From Brienomyrus brachyistius (taxonomy: Eukaryota; Chordata; Actinopteri; Osteoglossiformes; Mormyridae): DNA of 64,000 bases. This document shows positions 50,201 through 62,200 of this stretch, one piece after another (the stretch's first letter is position 1; every line of letters starts with the position of its first letter). The notes beneath the pieces are model-generated. The model did not search any database, had not been told where the DNA came from, and saw nothing but the letters and a program-made list of their open reading frames with translations. The DNA is taken from positions 8,750,435-8,814,434 of the forward strand of contig NC_064538.1 in the NCBI RefSeq assembly GCF_023856365.1. Direction: 5' to 3'. Made by a program: the position numbers and the translations under genes.

Positions 50201-53200
50201 ATATCACTGAAGTTATGCATATATGGAATTTTATTGGCCAGTTTATGTACAGAAATATGGTGAAACTAAAATATTGAACTGAACTGTATTGTCAGCTTGT
50301 TCCAAGAGAGGTACTTGGGCAGCAGCCATATTGGAAATGCCAGTTAACAGTTTTCTCTTGGTGTCCCTGCAGGTTAATTGACAAAAAGTTAGAGAGTAAT
50401 GAAAAGCAGCGTTCTGCAGTCGAGCACATTGTGTCTGGGTCGTCCCGGCCAGCACCCTACCTCGTGTTTGGACCTCCTGGAACCGGCAAGACCGTTACCC
50501 TAGTTGAAGCCATCAAACAGGTTTCTTTTTAATTTACTGTCCTATCATCAATCTGTTCGAATATGTCATGTTTATCTTCAACAAATTATTGTAAGTCTAT
50601 GATGGGTTGGTTCCTATCCTGGGTTATTCATTGCCTTGCGCCCCTAGTTTCTGGGATAGGCTAAGGACCCCCCATGACCCTGAATGGGACAAGCAGGTAC
50701 AGGAAATGTATAGATGGATGGAAATTACTATGAGTAATTTTATTGTTTTTTTTCAACTACGAAGGAGACATACACACATATAAAAACACATACTATACAC
50801 TGTAGCACAAAACAAATAATAGCAGTTTTATACTGGTGAATAACATCTTGCTGTATGTACACATATGATACACACTGTATCATACTGCTTCATATCTCTG
50901 AATGGTTGTGTGCCCATCTCAGGTGGGGAAAAACAAGTCTGCGCGCATTCTCGCCTGCGCCCCCAGCAATAGTGCTGCAGACCTGCTCTGCGAGCGTATA
51001 CTGGGGGATCACGTGGAACGCCGCAATGTGTACCGTCTGTACGCCAGCTGCGTGGACCCAAAAAACATACCGAACAGGCTACTGGTAAGGCTCCTTCAGC
51101 ACAAATTAGGCATCATTTATACCCCTGGCTCCGTTAAAAACAGTTTTTTAAGGGTTTACATTCAAATTTATTTTAAATAGCAATGGAAAAAATCAGAGTC
51201 TATCCATTCATTAGCCCACATAACTGAGAAGATGTAAACCAGAGGTGCTCACACTTTTTCAGCTTGCGAGCTACTTATACAGTAAATGACCAAGTCAAAA
51301 TGATCTACCTACTATAGAAACGCAAAACATATACAAATGTATAAAAATATGGAGTATTCTTTATTATTATTATTTATAATAATAACAATTATTATTATTG
51401 TAATTACTATACTTATTGTTAATTTAACTTTGGGATAAATAAAGTATTTTTGAATTGAACTGGGATTTTAGTTCCTTCACCTTTCTCTTTCTCAGCTCGC
51501 TTTTCGGAGGTAAGTTAACGTCATAGTTTCTATGAACAGTCCGGAAATGCCGCTCCACATTTACCTTCATCGCAATAGCTATGGCAGACTGACTAATGAG
51601 GCAAATGCACTTCGAATATGACATTGTGAAAAAAAGTCCTCCTCCCGTTCGGTATCGAAGGGGCAGGTTTTTGGCTTTTTACTTGATCCAGCTCCCCCAT
51701 TCATTTTTAGCCCAACATATGAGAAACAGCCCCACACCATAATCCTCCCTCCACCAAACTTTACACTTGGCACAATGCAGTCAGGTAAGTACCGTTCTCC
51801 TGGCAACCGCCAAACCCAGACTCATTCATTGGATTGCCAGACAGAGAAGTATGACTCGTCCCTCAAGAGAACACTGTCTCCACTGCACTAGAGTCCAGTG
51901 GCAGCGTACTTTACACCACTGCATGCAACACTTTGCATTGCACTTGATGATGTAAAGCCTGGATGCTGCTGCTCGGCCATGGAAACCCATTCCATGAAGT
52001 TCTCTACACACTGTTCTTGAGCTAATCTGAAGGCCATATGAAGTTTGGAGGTCTGTAGCTACTGACTCTGCAGACAGTTGGCGACTTCTGCACACTGTGC
52101 GCCTCAGCATGCGTTGTCCCAGCTCTGTGATTTTACGCAGCCTGTCACCTTGTGGTTGAGTTGCTGTACTGTGCTCTTAGACTTACCATAGCTTGGCATT
52201 AGTTAAGTGATCATGTAAAATGGATTAGTGAAAGTATGTCATTTGAACCCCTGTGTTTATCTTTTATTGTGTCTTTATGTGTTGTGTCAAACAGGAATGC
52301 TGTAACTTCGAAAATGGTGGATTTGTGTTCCCTTCCAAGGAGAAACTTATGAACTACAACATCCTGGTCACCACACTATACACTGCTGGACGGTAAGGCT
52401 GGTGACTGAGTCAGTGATACGTTTCACGCCTTGGGGATGCACTGGTATATTTGTTAAGGACCAGAACTCCTAAATAAAACTCACAAATTCCGGTCCCAAA
52501 GGGGAAGCTTCTGCTATACCCTCTGTCCAGGGACTTAACAACTACTCAGATTTCAGCCACTCTTAGTAAAGACAATATGCTTATATTAGTTAAAAACTTT
52601 GCACTTTATTTCAAGGACATAAACATAATGCATTATTTTTTTTTATTTTGGGGCTCGTGTGGTTCTGCAGATTAGGATGCTATGGTTAGCAGTCCTGTCC
52701 TTGGTAAAATGATGTCACTGTTAGGCCATTGAACAAAAGCCTTAACACCAGCTGCTCCAGAGACTGGCTTACTTTGCGTTCGCAATTGTATGCCGCTAAC
52801 TCACATAACAGAAGGAAACAAACAGTTTGGATTATGTCTTTTGTGCGGAGTTCAACTTGACCCCAGTAGTAGTTTTTCGGAAATAATTCTATAAATATTT
52901 AGCATCTGGAGACCTATTGTGAATTACCGGCCCAACATCTTCCGGGTTTCTCCAGTTTGTCCAGCTAACAGTTGTCCCCCACAGATTTGTGACCGGAGGC
53001 TTTCCCATGAAGCACTTCACCTACATTTTTGTGGATGAGGCTGGTCATGCCACCGAGCCAGAGACCATCATTAGCATAGCAGGTAAGGGGTGCTGCAGTG
53101 GCTCACATAAGCAGTCAACCACAGAAGGATGTCTATTCAAGGGTTACCACTGACTGCTGGGAAATTCAGTCTAATAGTGCGTCTATTTCACAGAACGCGG

Positions 53201-56200
53201 TACACCGATATGTGTTTTAAGTGAACCATTCACTCACAACCCTCACCACGATAAACGGTTAGAAGATGTATGATGACAAACCATTTCTTTTAATGATTAC
53301 ATTCCTCCCAAATGAAATGCTGCACTTGTGAACTGATACCTCATCATTGCCCTGAATTTGTGTGAGTGAATTTGTGTTTCATGAGGACCCTACAATTCAT
53401 TAGTGTCACGTTTAGAATGCCCCCAACCACATCTCTGTCTCTCTGAATAGGATTCTTATTATCGTAACCATAATTTAAGCAGGTACAGGAAATGGACTGA
53501 TTCATGATGTGGGTAAAACCTATACTGGGATTTTTAAAAGCAGTAAACTTTCAGTTTAATTTCAGTTCCATAGGAGGTCACTGTTGAGTTACGGATCACT
53601 GTTGCACATACTCTAGTGGTTAAAGTTGATGAAAATTTTATACTAGTATGAACTGATGTTGCAATGTTTCTTTTGTCAGATATAAGTGCAAGACTTTTTT
53701 TACTTTGTTAGTGAAGTGCCAGAGAATAGAAGACAGAAAGATATGAATAAACTGAAATACAGCACGTGTACAATTAAGGCCTCAGAAAAGAAGTGAAAGA
53801 AAGATGTTGAGGGCAGTTTGAAGACCCTTATTGAGAAATGGGGCCTCAATAAGCGGAGCATCTAGCTGGTGTGGAAGATTACTGATGCCAAACAAATAAT
53901 ACTAACTATCACTTGCTATTTTATTAGCAGCGGCTTGATAAATATGTACTGTACTTTTTCTTATCGGAGCTTAAGCATTAGCATAACATTAGCATACATG
54001 CAGTAAGCTCTGGAGACATTGCCGGCACTGGCTTCCTTTCTGAAGCGCTCTGTGGGAAGGCACCATTTTTACTATTCAACAACCGACAGTGAGCATAAGG
54101 TTTTGTGCATTAAAAAAAATCCATAAACCTCTACAGACAGTCTTCATTAGGGTCTGCATTTAATACTGAGAGCACCGACCGATGCAAGGACTCCATATAT
54201 CAGTGTGAAGCTGATGACTGCTATTTCAAAGCCTTTACATGATCTGAACCTTTGTTAAATATTTAATTTGAATCGTTTGAAAGAGAAGAAAGAGAAGCTG
54301 TTATGCTGTGACTTTTCCAGTATATCTGGAAAGAAAGGAAGGGTTGAGTGGTAAAAATGAGATTTTATTTAGTTTGTTTAGTTCTGCTTTTGATTTGAAG
54401 TATTTGTGAGAACACGATGATGAGTTAATATGAAGTAACAACTAATAGATGTGTCTCTTGAGATAATATGGAGTAACAACTGATAGATGTGTCTCTTGAG
54501 GTAATATGGAGTAACAACTGATAGATGTGTCTCGAGTTAATATGGAGTAACAACTGATAGATGTGTCTCGAGTTAATATGGAGTAACAACTGATAGATGT
54601 GTCTCTTGAGTTAATATGGAGTAACAACTGATAGATGTGTCTCGAGTTAATATGGAGTAACAACTGATAGATGTGTCTCTTTAGGTGGTCCATTAAATTC
54701 ATTCCTTATGCAGTGCTGGTCTGCCCATTTGGTGACATTGGCTGCCCAATACCACCCTACCAATGCCTCCTCCCAAATTCTGATTAATATCAGTTCATTT
54801 CTGTAACATAAAGATATACATAAGTACTCTGCTTTCTTTGATTAGGTAGACCCCGAATATAAGACAACACCACTTTTTCAGACCATTACTTGTGAAAATG
54901 TTATGTGAACATTATGAACTGGAGAACTGCTGTCCTCTAACTTCAGGGATATGGGTGTGATTCCTTTACCATATGTGTGTGTGTGTCCTGCCAGTTTCGC
55001 ACACGTTTCTTCTCGGTATTTCCATTTCCTCCCACAGACCAAAGGCATGTGGGTTAGGTTAATTGGTGTCTCCAAATCGCGATTTGTGTCTGTGCACGTT
55101 TCCTAAAATATACAATGCCTTATGTCTTGTTCCCATCAATAAATTCATTTCATAGATGCTCCACACACAAATTTACCAGTGTGATGTGTAACTCATTACT
55201 TTACCTTCATCTTGGGACTTTAACCTGCAGTGTTTAGAAACTGCATTTGGTAAAATGATGCCGTTACAGTAAACGAGTTAAACGTAAATTACCTTGGTTT
55301 GGAGAATTTTCACTTTGAAGACCGACGTTGCAGCAGTTTCATAAGATTGTTGACTTGAGTGCTACGATTGTAGTTTCTGCTGTCATGTCTGTGGTGAAAG
55401 ATGCATTGTCTATAGTAGTCTGGTTGGATGACCTCTTTCACATCTTCCGCAGGACTCCTTCAGGCAGAGACTGGGCAGGTGGTCCTGGCGGGGGACCCCA
55501 AGCAGCTGGGTCCCATTATAAGGTCCTCACTGGCCATTAAGTATGGATTAGGTGAGAACAACAATGTGATGAACACTGTCAAGTACGAACAGTGTACTTG
55601 AACAGAGACAGATCTGTGAGTTGCTCCCTGAGGCTGAAAACTGCGTTTCCAGTCTTGTTAGCAATGTACAGAGTGAGTCATTTTCAAAGCTGCTTGTTAG
55701 AAGCTAAGATTAGTGGCTCTGTGAGTTTCAATGCGAAAACAGACCCTACTGGAACAGTGAGCTGAGTCAGTAAGTTTCCAAAAGGGCCAGCGTTGGCAGC
55801 CTCATTTTCAGTGCATTGTTGATCACTTCATTCACGTCATATTCAAGTGCACTCATTCAAGACAGTAATGACAAGACTTAGTGACAAAATGATTTTCATC
55901 AATAACGGTGTTCTATTTACGTCTGCACATTCCCCTTTGTTTTGTTTAATAAGTGCAAATACTGTTTTGGATTACAAATTTGTCATAGGCATGTCCCTAC
56001 TGGAGAGACTGATGTCGCACATTCAACTATACAAGAAGAATTCTGAAATGCAGTTTGATGACCGCTGTGTCACTAAGTTGGTGAAGAACTACAGGTACTT
56101 TGAAAGTTCTTCTCTGTTCCACTTGACTTATACCTCTCTTTTCCCAGAGGTGGAAAGTTCAGGTCCAGAAAGTAAAAATTAGTTGAATACTATGTGACTA

Positions 56201-59200
56201 TGACTCCTTATATTCAACTGGTTGGTTGAAACAAAATCTTGGCCTGGATTTGTACTTTCCGGACCTGATTTTCCCCATGACTGCATTAGGCTCTCGGCAG
56301 TGTCTCCGTGGATACTCTCCGTTAGCATCTCCTGCTGAAGGATTCCCCGGTGTCTGCACTTGTTCTCAGTGACATCTCTTTTCCCCAGGTCCCATCCAGC
56401 CATACTCAAGATCCCAAATGAGCTCTTTTATGATGGTGAGCTGCAGGCGCATGCCAACGAGATTCTACGCAATTCCTATTGCAACTGGGAGCACCTTCGC
56501 AAAAGGGTAAGTGGTGTAGTGCATGATTTTGAGACAAAGTGAGCTTGTGATGAAGAAAAAAATCATATATGGCCTTGGTTATTAATCAATCAACCAACCA
56601 ATCCATCCATTCATCCATCCATTCATCCATCTTCTAACTTCTTCTCTAGTACAGGATTTCAGAGGGCCTAGAATCTTGAATTTATTTTATTGTACTCAGG
56701 TATATGTTAGATATTACCAAGATATTTATTTAAGTGACTTTTAAATTTTAAAATTGAAGAATCTTTCAAACTCTAAGATAGCAAATCATCCTGCCAAAGC
56801 AATTTTGCATCATATCTTAATAAATGCATTTCAGCGAACAGCACTTTTCTGGTGATATTTAAGGAGTTACACATTTTCAGTGAGCAGGGCATCTTCAGTG
56901 CACCAGCTTCTGCATCTTCCTTTTAAACCTGCATCTGCATCTTCCTTTTTTCCTTTCTTCCTGTCTGTTGTAGAGGTCCAATAATTCATCACAATTTGTT
57001 ATATAGTTGTATATTTGTATTTTTAAGTAGGTCATTGTGTTCTATTTTGGCTGGCGGGGGTCATACTGAAACAAAATGGATGTTATGTAGGAAAAAAAAT
57101 CAAGTTTGTCCCCTGTGTTGCCCCCCTCCCCTCCCGTCGACTTTGGTTTTATCTTTAGTCAATGCCAGACTTTAAGGTCTTAAAATGTAGGGACAAAATG
57201 GAAATTCTCTAAAAATATAATCTGCTATATTTTTAGGCAGAATCTGTCTAATTATGTCTAGTACCATGCAAAAGTCTTAGGCAATCAAAACATATGCTTA
57301 AATTTGTTTATCTGGGCGATAAATATATATTTACTCAGAAGAAAAATCTAACATAAATCATATGCAAATTAACAGTAGCAGTAAAAACTAAAAGGAATTT
57401 CTTCTGTTGTCAGAAAATTGAGCAGTATCTTGTTGGATTGCTAGTGAACACCACTTCAGCTCCCAACCCCCTGCTCAGGAGCACCTCAGACATTCTATGT
57501 ATTTGTTAAAATTTCAATGTCAGCTCTATCCATCCATTTTCATGGTGGTGGGGGGGGATCATTTAAACATCATTTTCTTTGACTGCCTAGGAATTTTGCA
57601 TGGTACTGTGTATTATTTTATGAACTGTAACTACTATAGGCACAGACTTTAAAAATGTTCGCGCTACCCTGCATGGTGTCAGCGTTGGTCATTAACTAGT
57701 GAAGTTCCATTGGAGGTGGAGGTCATTACCAGTGCTGATCAAAACTCCCCGACAGTGTCAACTGGGCATCCCACTGGTTGGACGTTTTTACAGTCTTCTA
57801 CTTCTGTTTGTAATTTTATTTGCTGCAGGCTCTCTGGGCTGCTGTAAAAACATGTAGTTTAATAATAGCTGAGCAGTTCACAGTTTTTTTCTGTATTTCT
57901 GGGTTGAAGTAATATATTATGGTACTGGTACACACACCTGTACTAATGTAGGTCAGCATCCTCTGCAGCTTCTTTAGTCTTTGTAGTTTTCATGCCTGTT
58001 TTTGGTTAAATGGGTCTACAAACCCAAAAGTTTGTTGAGTAAATTTTTCCTGGTACAGCCTGTTTGGTCCGGTAAAAATGTAACCAGTCTGAGGGAGGAA
58101 GCTTCTCTATGGTATGAAAGTCAAAGGGTACTTCAGCCTGCTGTTGTATAAAGAAACGTATTTAATGATTAGGCACATGAAAGTTCTGTACCGTTTCCCA
58201 CCCTAGAATCTGAGGAGGAAAGAAAAGAATGACATCAGTTTGGAAATCACTAACATTTGAGGAGCCATATTGAATTGTAAATGTAGGCTGTTTTAATTTC
58301 ACCTTCCGCTTTTTGACTTTTTAGGATTTTCCTATCATATTCGACGGAGTAACAGGGAAAGAACAAAGAGAGCAAAACAGCCCATCTTTCTTCAATGTGA
58401 CTGAGGTCGAAATCATTGTGAAATACCTGAAGAAGCTATTTGAGACTCAAGCCAAAAAGGGTTTGCAAACCCTGTCACCCAAGGACATTGGCATCATTGC
58501 ACCATACAGGAAACAGGTGAGTTAAGGGACAATTTTAATATACTTTCAATGACAGCATTTAAATGACAAAAACTAAGACAGCTGATGCTTGGACACATGG
58601 GTGTTGTTTAAGATATTGGGCCCCATGAAAGCATATCATACTGGGCCCCCCAGGCCAGACCAATCCAGTTTTTTTCTAAAATTTTAGGAATCAAGGGCCC
58701 CTAATGACACCCCTGCTAGGGCATATTGAGAAACATTGCCCTCTGGTGTAAGGGGGGAATTATTGGATAGTCCTCAAAATAAACTGTAACCTTGTTGTAA
58801 ATGCACAATGTCACATCATACCACAGAATACATGGATTTCCATGGCAAAAATTTTACATTCTTAAACGATCCTGTATTGTAATGTTTCCACAGCTTCATT
58901 TCTCATTTTCATTTTGTTGCGCATCTTGTGTGTGATTTGGCTTATGTTGTACATACCTCTACATTCTGATCATTTGGTAGGTCCAGAAAATCAAAAGGGC
59001 CATCACAGTGACTGACAGGGAGCTGAGCAAGCTGAAGGACATCAAAGATCTTAAGGTAGATTCCTGTGAATAAAACACTGATCACTTTTTATCAGTATCT
59101 GTAGCATGTGTCACACTAAATATGGAAATGTCATGTTGTCAGCACTATTAGTTATTACTTATCCATGTTTTTACTTATAAACTATTACTTACCAACGGTC

Positions 59201-62200
59201 ATCTTCAGTAATTTTCAGTCACACTTGAATTACACAATGACCCATGTAGGCTTTTCTAAGACCTTTTAAAAACACAGCCTGAAAAAGCAAACCTATTATA
59301 TTAATAATGAAACTTTTCCAGAGCATGGCAATTAATCTCATGATTAATCGTGTATTGAATCATTTAGAAATACCAAAAACTCTCAAAATAAATCCATAAA
59401 TAATACCTTTATCAGTGTGGCATAGGTCTGATAAAGTGGCCACAACATAAAGTGTTTCACCCCACTGTCCATGACCACTTGTCTTCTCGGTTTATGACAT
59501 CTCTCTTGTAACAGAAGGTGAATGTTCAGCAGCCAAAAAAAATCATGTAAAACCTATTTGGCAAATGGCTCTAAAAACAGAAGCCTGGCAAGCATTGAAA
59601 GTGCACTTAACATGAAAAATCCTCATTTTAAGGTATTACTGCAAATTTTTGCAGAAAATTGTCCTCTGAGCCATCTGCCAATTTTTCAAAAATGAAACGA
59701 GACACGTAACCACGTCCATTTGCCTTTCCCGGCGATCAGTGAAATTTTAACTGTGAATTCTGAAATCACGACTGAAGCTCTTGCATTGTTTACTTTTAGG
59801 AGATACTCCTAAAGGGGGGGGGGGTCTTGGTAACCTAAGCTCTGCAGGGCGATAGCTCTCCTGAAGCAGGAACGAACAGCCCTGGTATAGAATGATGTAA
59901 CGAGTAGCGACTATACCGGAGTTGGTATATGCCATATTAATGCCCATCCCCCCCCCCCCCCCCAAATGAATAAGGTCGGCTCAGTGGAGGAGTTTCAAGG
60001 CCAGGAGCGCAAGGTGATCATGATATCCACTGTGCGCAGTGACACCAACCACATCAAGATGGATCATGAATTCCAAATTGGCTTCCTTAGTAATGAGAAG
60101 GTACTGTACCCTGCGCACTACTTAAGCTGGGCAAACACCGTGCGATTTTTCCAGTCGTTTTGTAAACACCCCGCTCAAATCGCATGCGATGAAGAGGCAA
60201 AGCTCACAATTTTTGTCCGCACACTATATGGTCCGATACTCGGATGCAACCTGACTACTGACACTACATGAGCAATATAAACACGTCGGACTCCCAAACT
60301 TTAACCGTTGAAAAAGACGTAGAAGAACCGGCATCAGTGGCGATGCTCACCAAAGGGAAATGCGCCACTTTGGCCATTTGTGCAATTTTGTGCACAGAAA
60401 AATCCGGCGTGGCGCTGGCGTGTTTGGACACGAAGACGGTTGGGAAGACGTGGACAATATGGCCTGTCCATCTTACGACGGGAACTGGAGGAAAGCAGCG
60501 ACAGACACATTACACTGCAGATGGCCTGATACCTACACAGAACTCGTAATGCAAACAATAACATACCTGCTTGTTCTTGCTTGCTTGCTTGTTGAAACGT
60601 TCAGGCCAGTTATGTTGAGTTTATTCAAGTGCAATTTAAAGATCCCACCACCAATCAGTTTCAGACAACAGGCTATAACAACATTCAATACCTACCCTGC
60701 CTTGCTGTATTAATATAAGTTTTGTATAAATAGATGGATGATATGAAGGGTTTTCTGGATTTTCTTAGAATGTCTGTGGAGGACTTCAGTTTATTCCTGG
60801 AGAGGGTAACTCCACATATCATAATGAGGGATACCTACCTAAGAAAGGCGATCAGCCCCAAGGACAGGCTTTCTGTTACAATACGGTTTCTGGCAACAGG
60901 CAAGGGTGCGTACTTATCTAATCTCATTCCTGAGTACTTCAGTTCTGTCTTTGCACGTGTGCAGTGAGGCCAATCCACTCAGGCTGAAGGGAGTCGCTCA
61001 AACAGGTTTGATTTTCTCATGATCATCTGATTCCTGGTCGGGGGGGACGAATCGGTGCACCTTACATCCTGTACACTATACGATATACGATCACGCTGAA
61101 ATTCGGTCCAACTCCAGGAATCATCGCACAAGTGAAAAATCGGCTCAAAATGGGCTGAAAAATCACACAGTGCACGCCCAGCTGTACCTTGACACTACAT
61201 GACATTTCTTATAGTGAAATGGTCCACTCATGCTACCTTTGATTTCTTTAGTAAATGTATAAATTAACAGATTACTGTGTTGCTTCATGAGAACATCCGA
61301 TAAGCAACCAAATTAAGTAATTTCTCAAAGTAATGGGTGATTTGGCATCATGTAAACAAATTAACTTGGGAACATTCGAGAGCAAAGTGAGCCTATAGAA
61401 AATGTTGTCCACAGTCAAATATCATGTCCATCTTCACACAGAGGTTCAATGTGGCTGTAACCAGGGCCAAAGCTCTCTTGATTGTGGTGGGCAATCCTAT
61501 CGTTCTCAACAAGGACCCCATTTGGAAACGGTATGGTTCACCTAGAATTAATACTGACTTCTTGTATTTTGTCAGGCAGTTTAGCAGCATGTCGTCATAA
61601 CCCTGTCTTATTAGTTTTGGTGAAATAGTGGTTTGACCTCATCATATGTGTCAGTTAAATGATATGTTATCATGAACTCTTCTTAGCGATGTGGTACCAT
61701 GACCTTTTTTCCCCTCTATCATTAATTCGTTGTCAGCCTGTCATTGAGTAGAAATGTAGCAAGCATTGTCATAAGAGTTATGTAACAATTCCCGCAACAG
61801 TTGTCCATGATGATGAACTGCTGTACCAAATGCTATTGGAGAGGGGCATAGGGTGAACACTGTACCACCCGGCCATTGCACGTAACGCCGACTCTTTCTC
61901 AGATTCATCCAGTACTGCACTGATGAACACGGGTACATTGGAGTTAAATACTGGGAGTCAAAGAGTGAAGTCTTATATATTGGAGCAGACCTGGGAGGTA
62001 AGATTATATATGTATTTAATATGCCCTCAGTGACCACTTTATTAGGTACATCTTCTCAATAACACAAACAGCCTGCTTCGAACAGCAGATCATCTGGCTG
62101 CAACTGAATACCTACAGCATGCTGGTGCATTAGACATCTGATCTCACTATTTAAAATTGGTGTGTGACTGTTAGTACAAGAGTTGGTGGATCTCTAAGAC

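Noticed and set aside
54442..54702. Open frame with repeated [16 protein letters not shown] units on the minus strand
   Set aside because: It is only the minisatellite 54422-54681 read in a frame without stops; no gene context.
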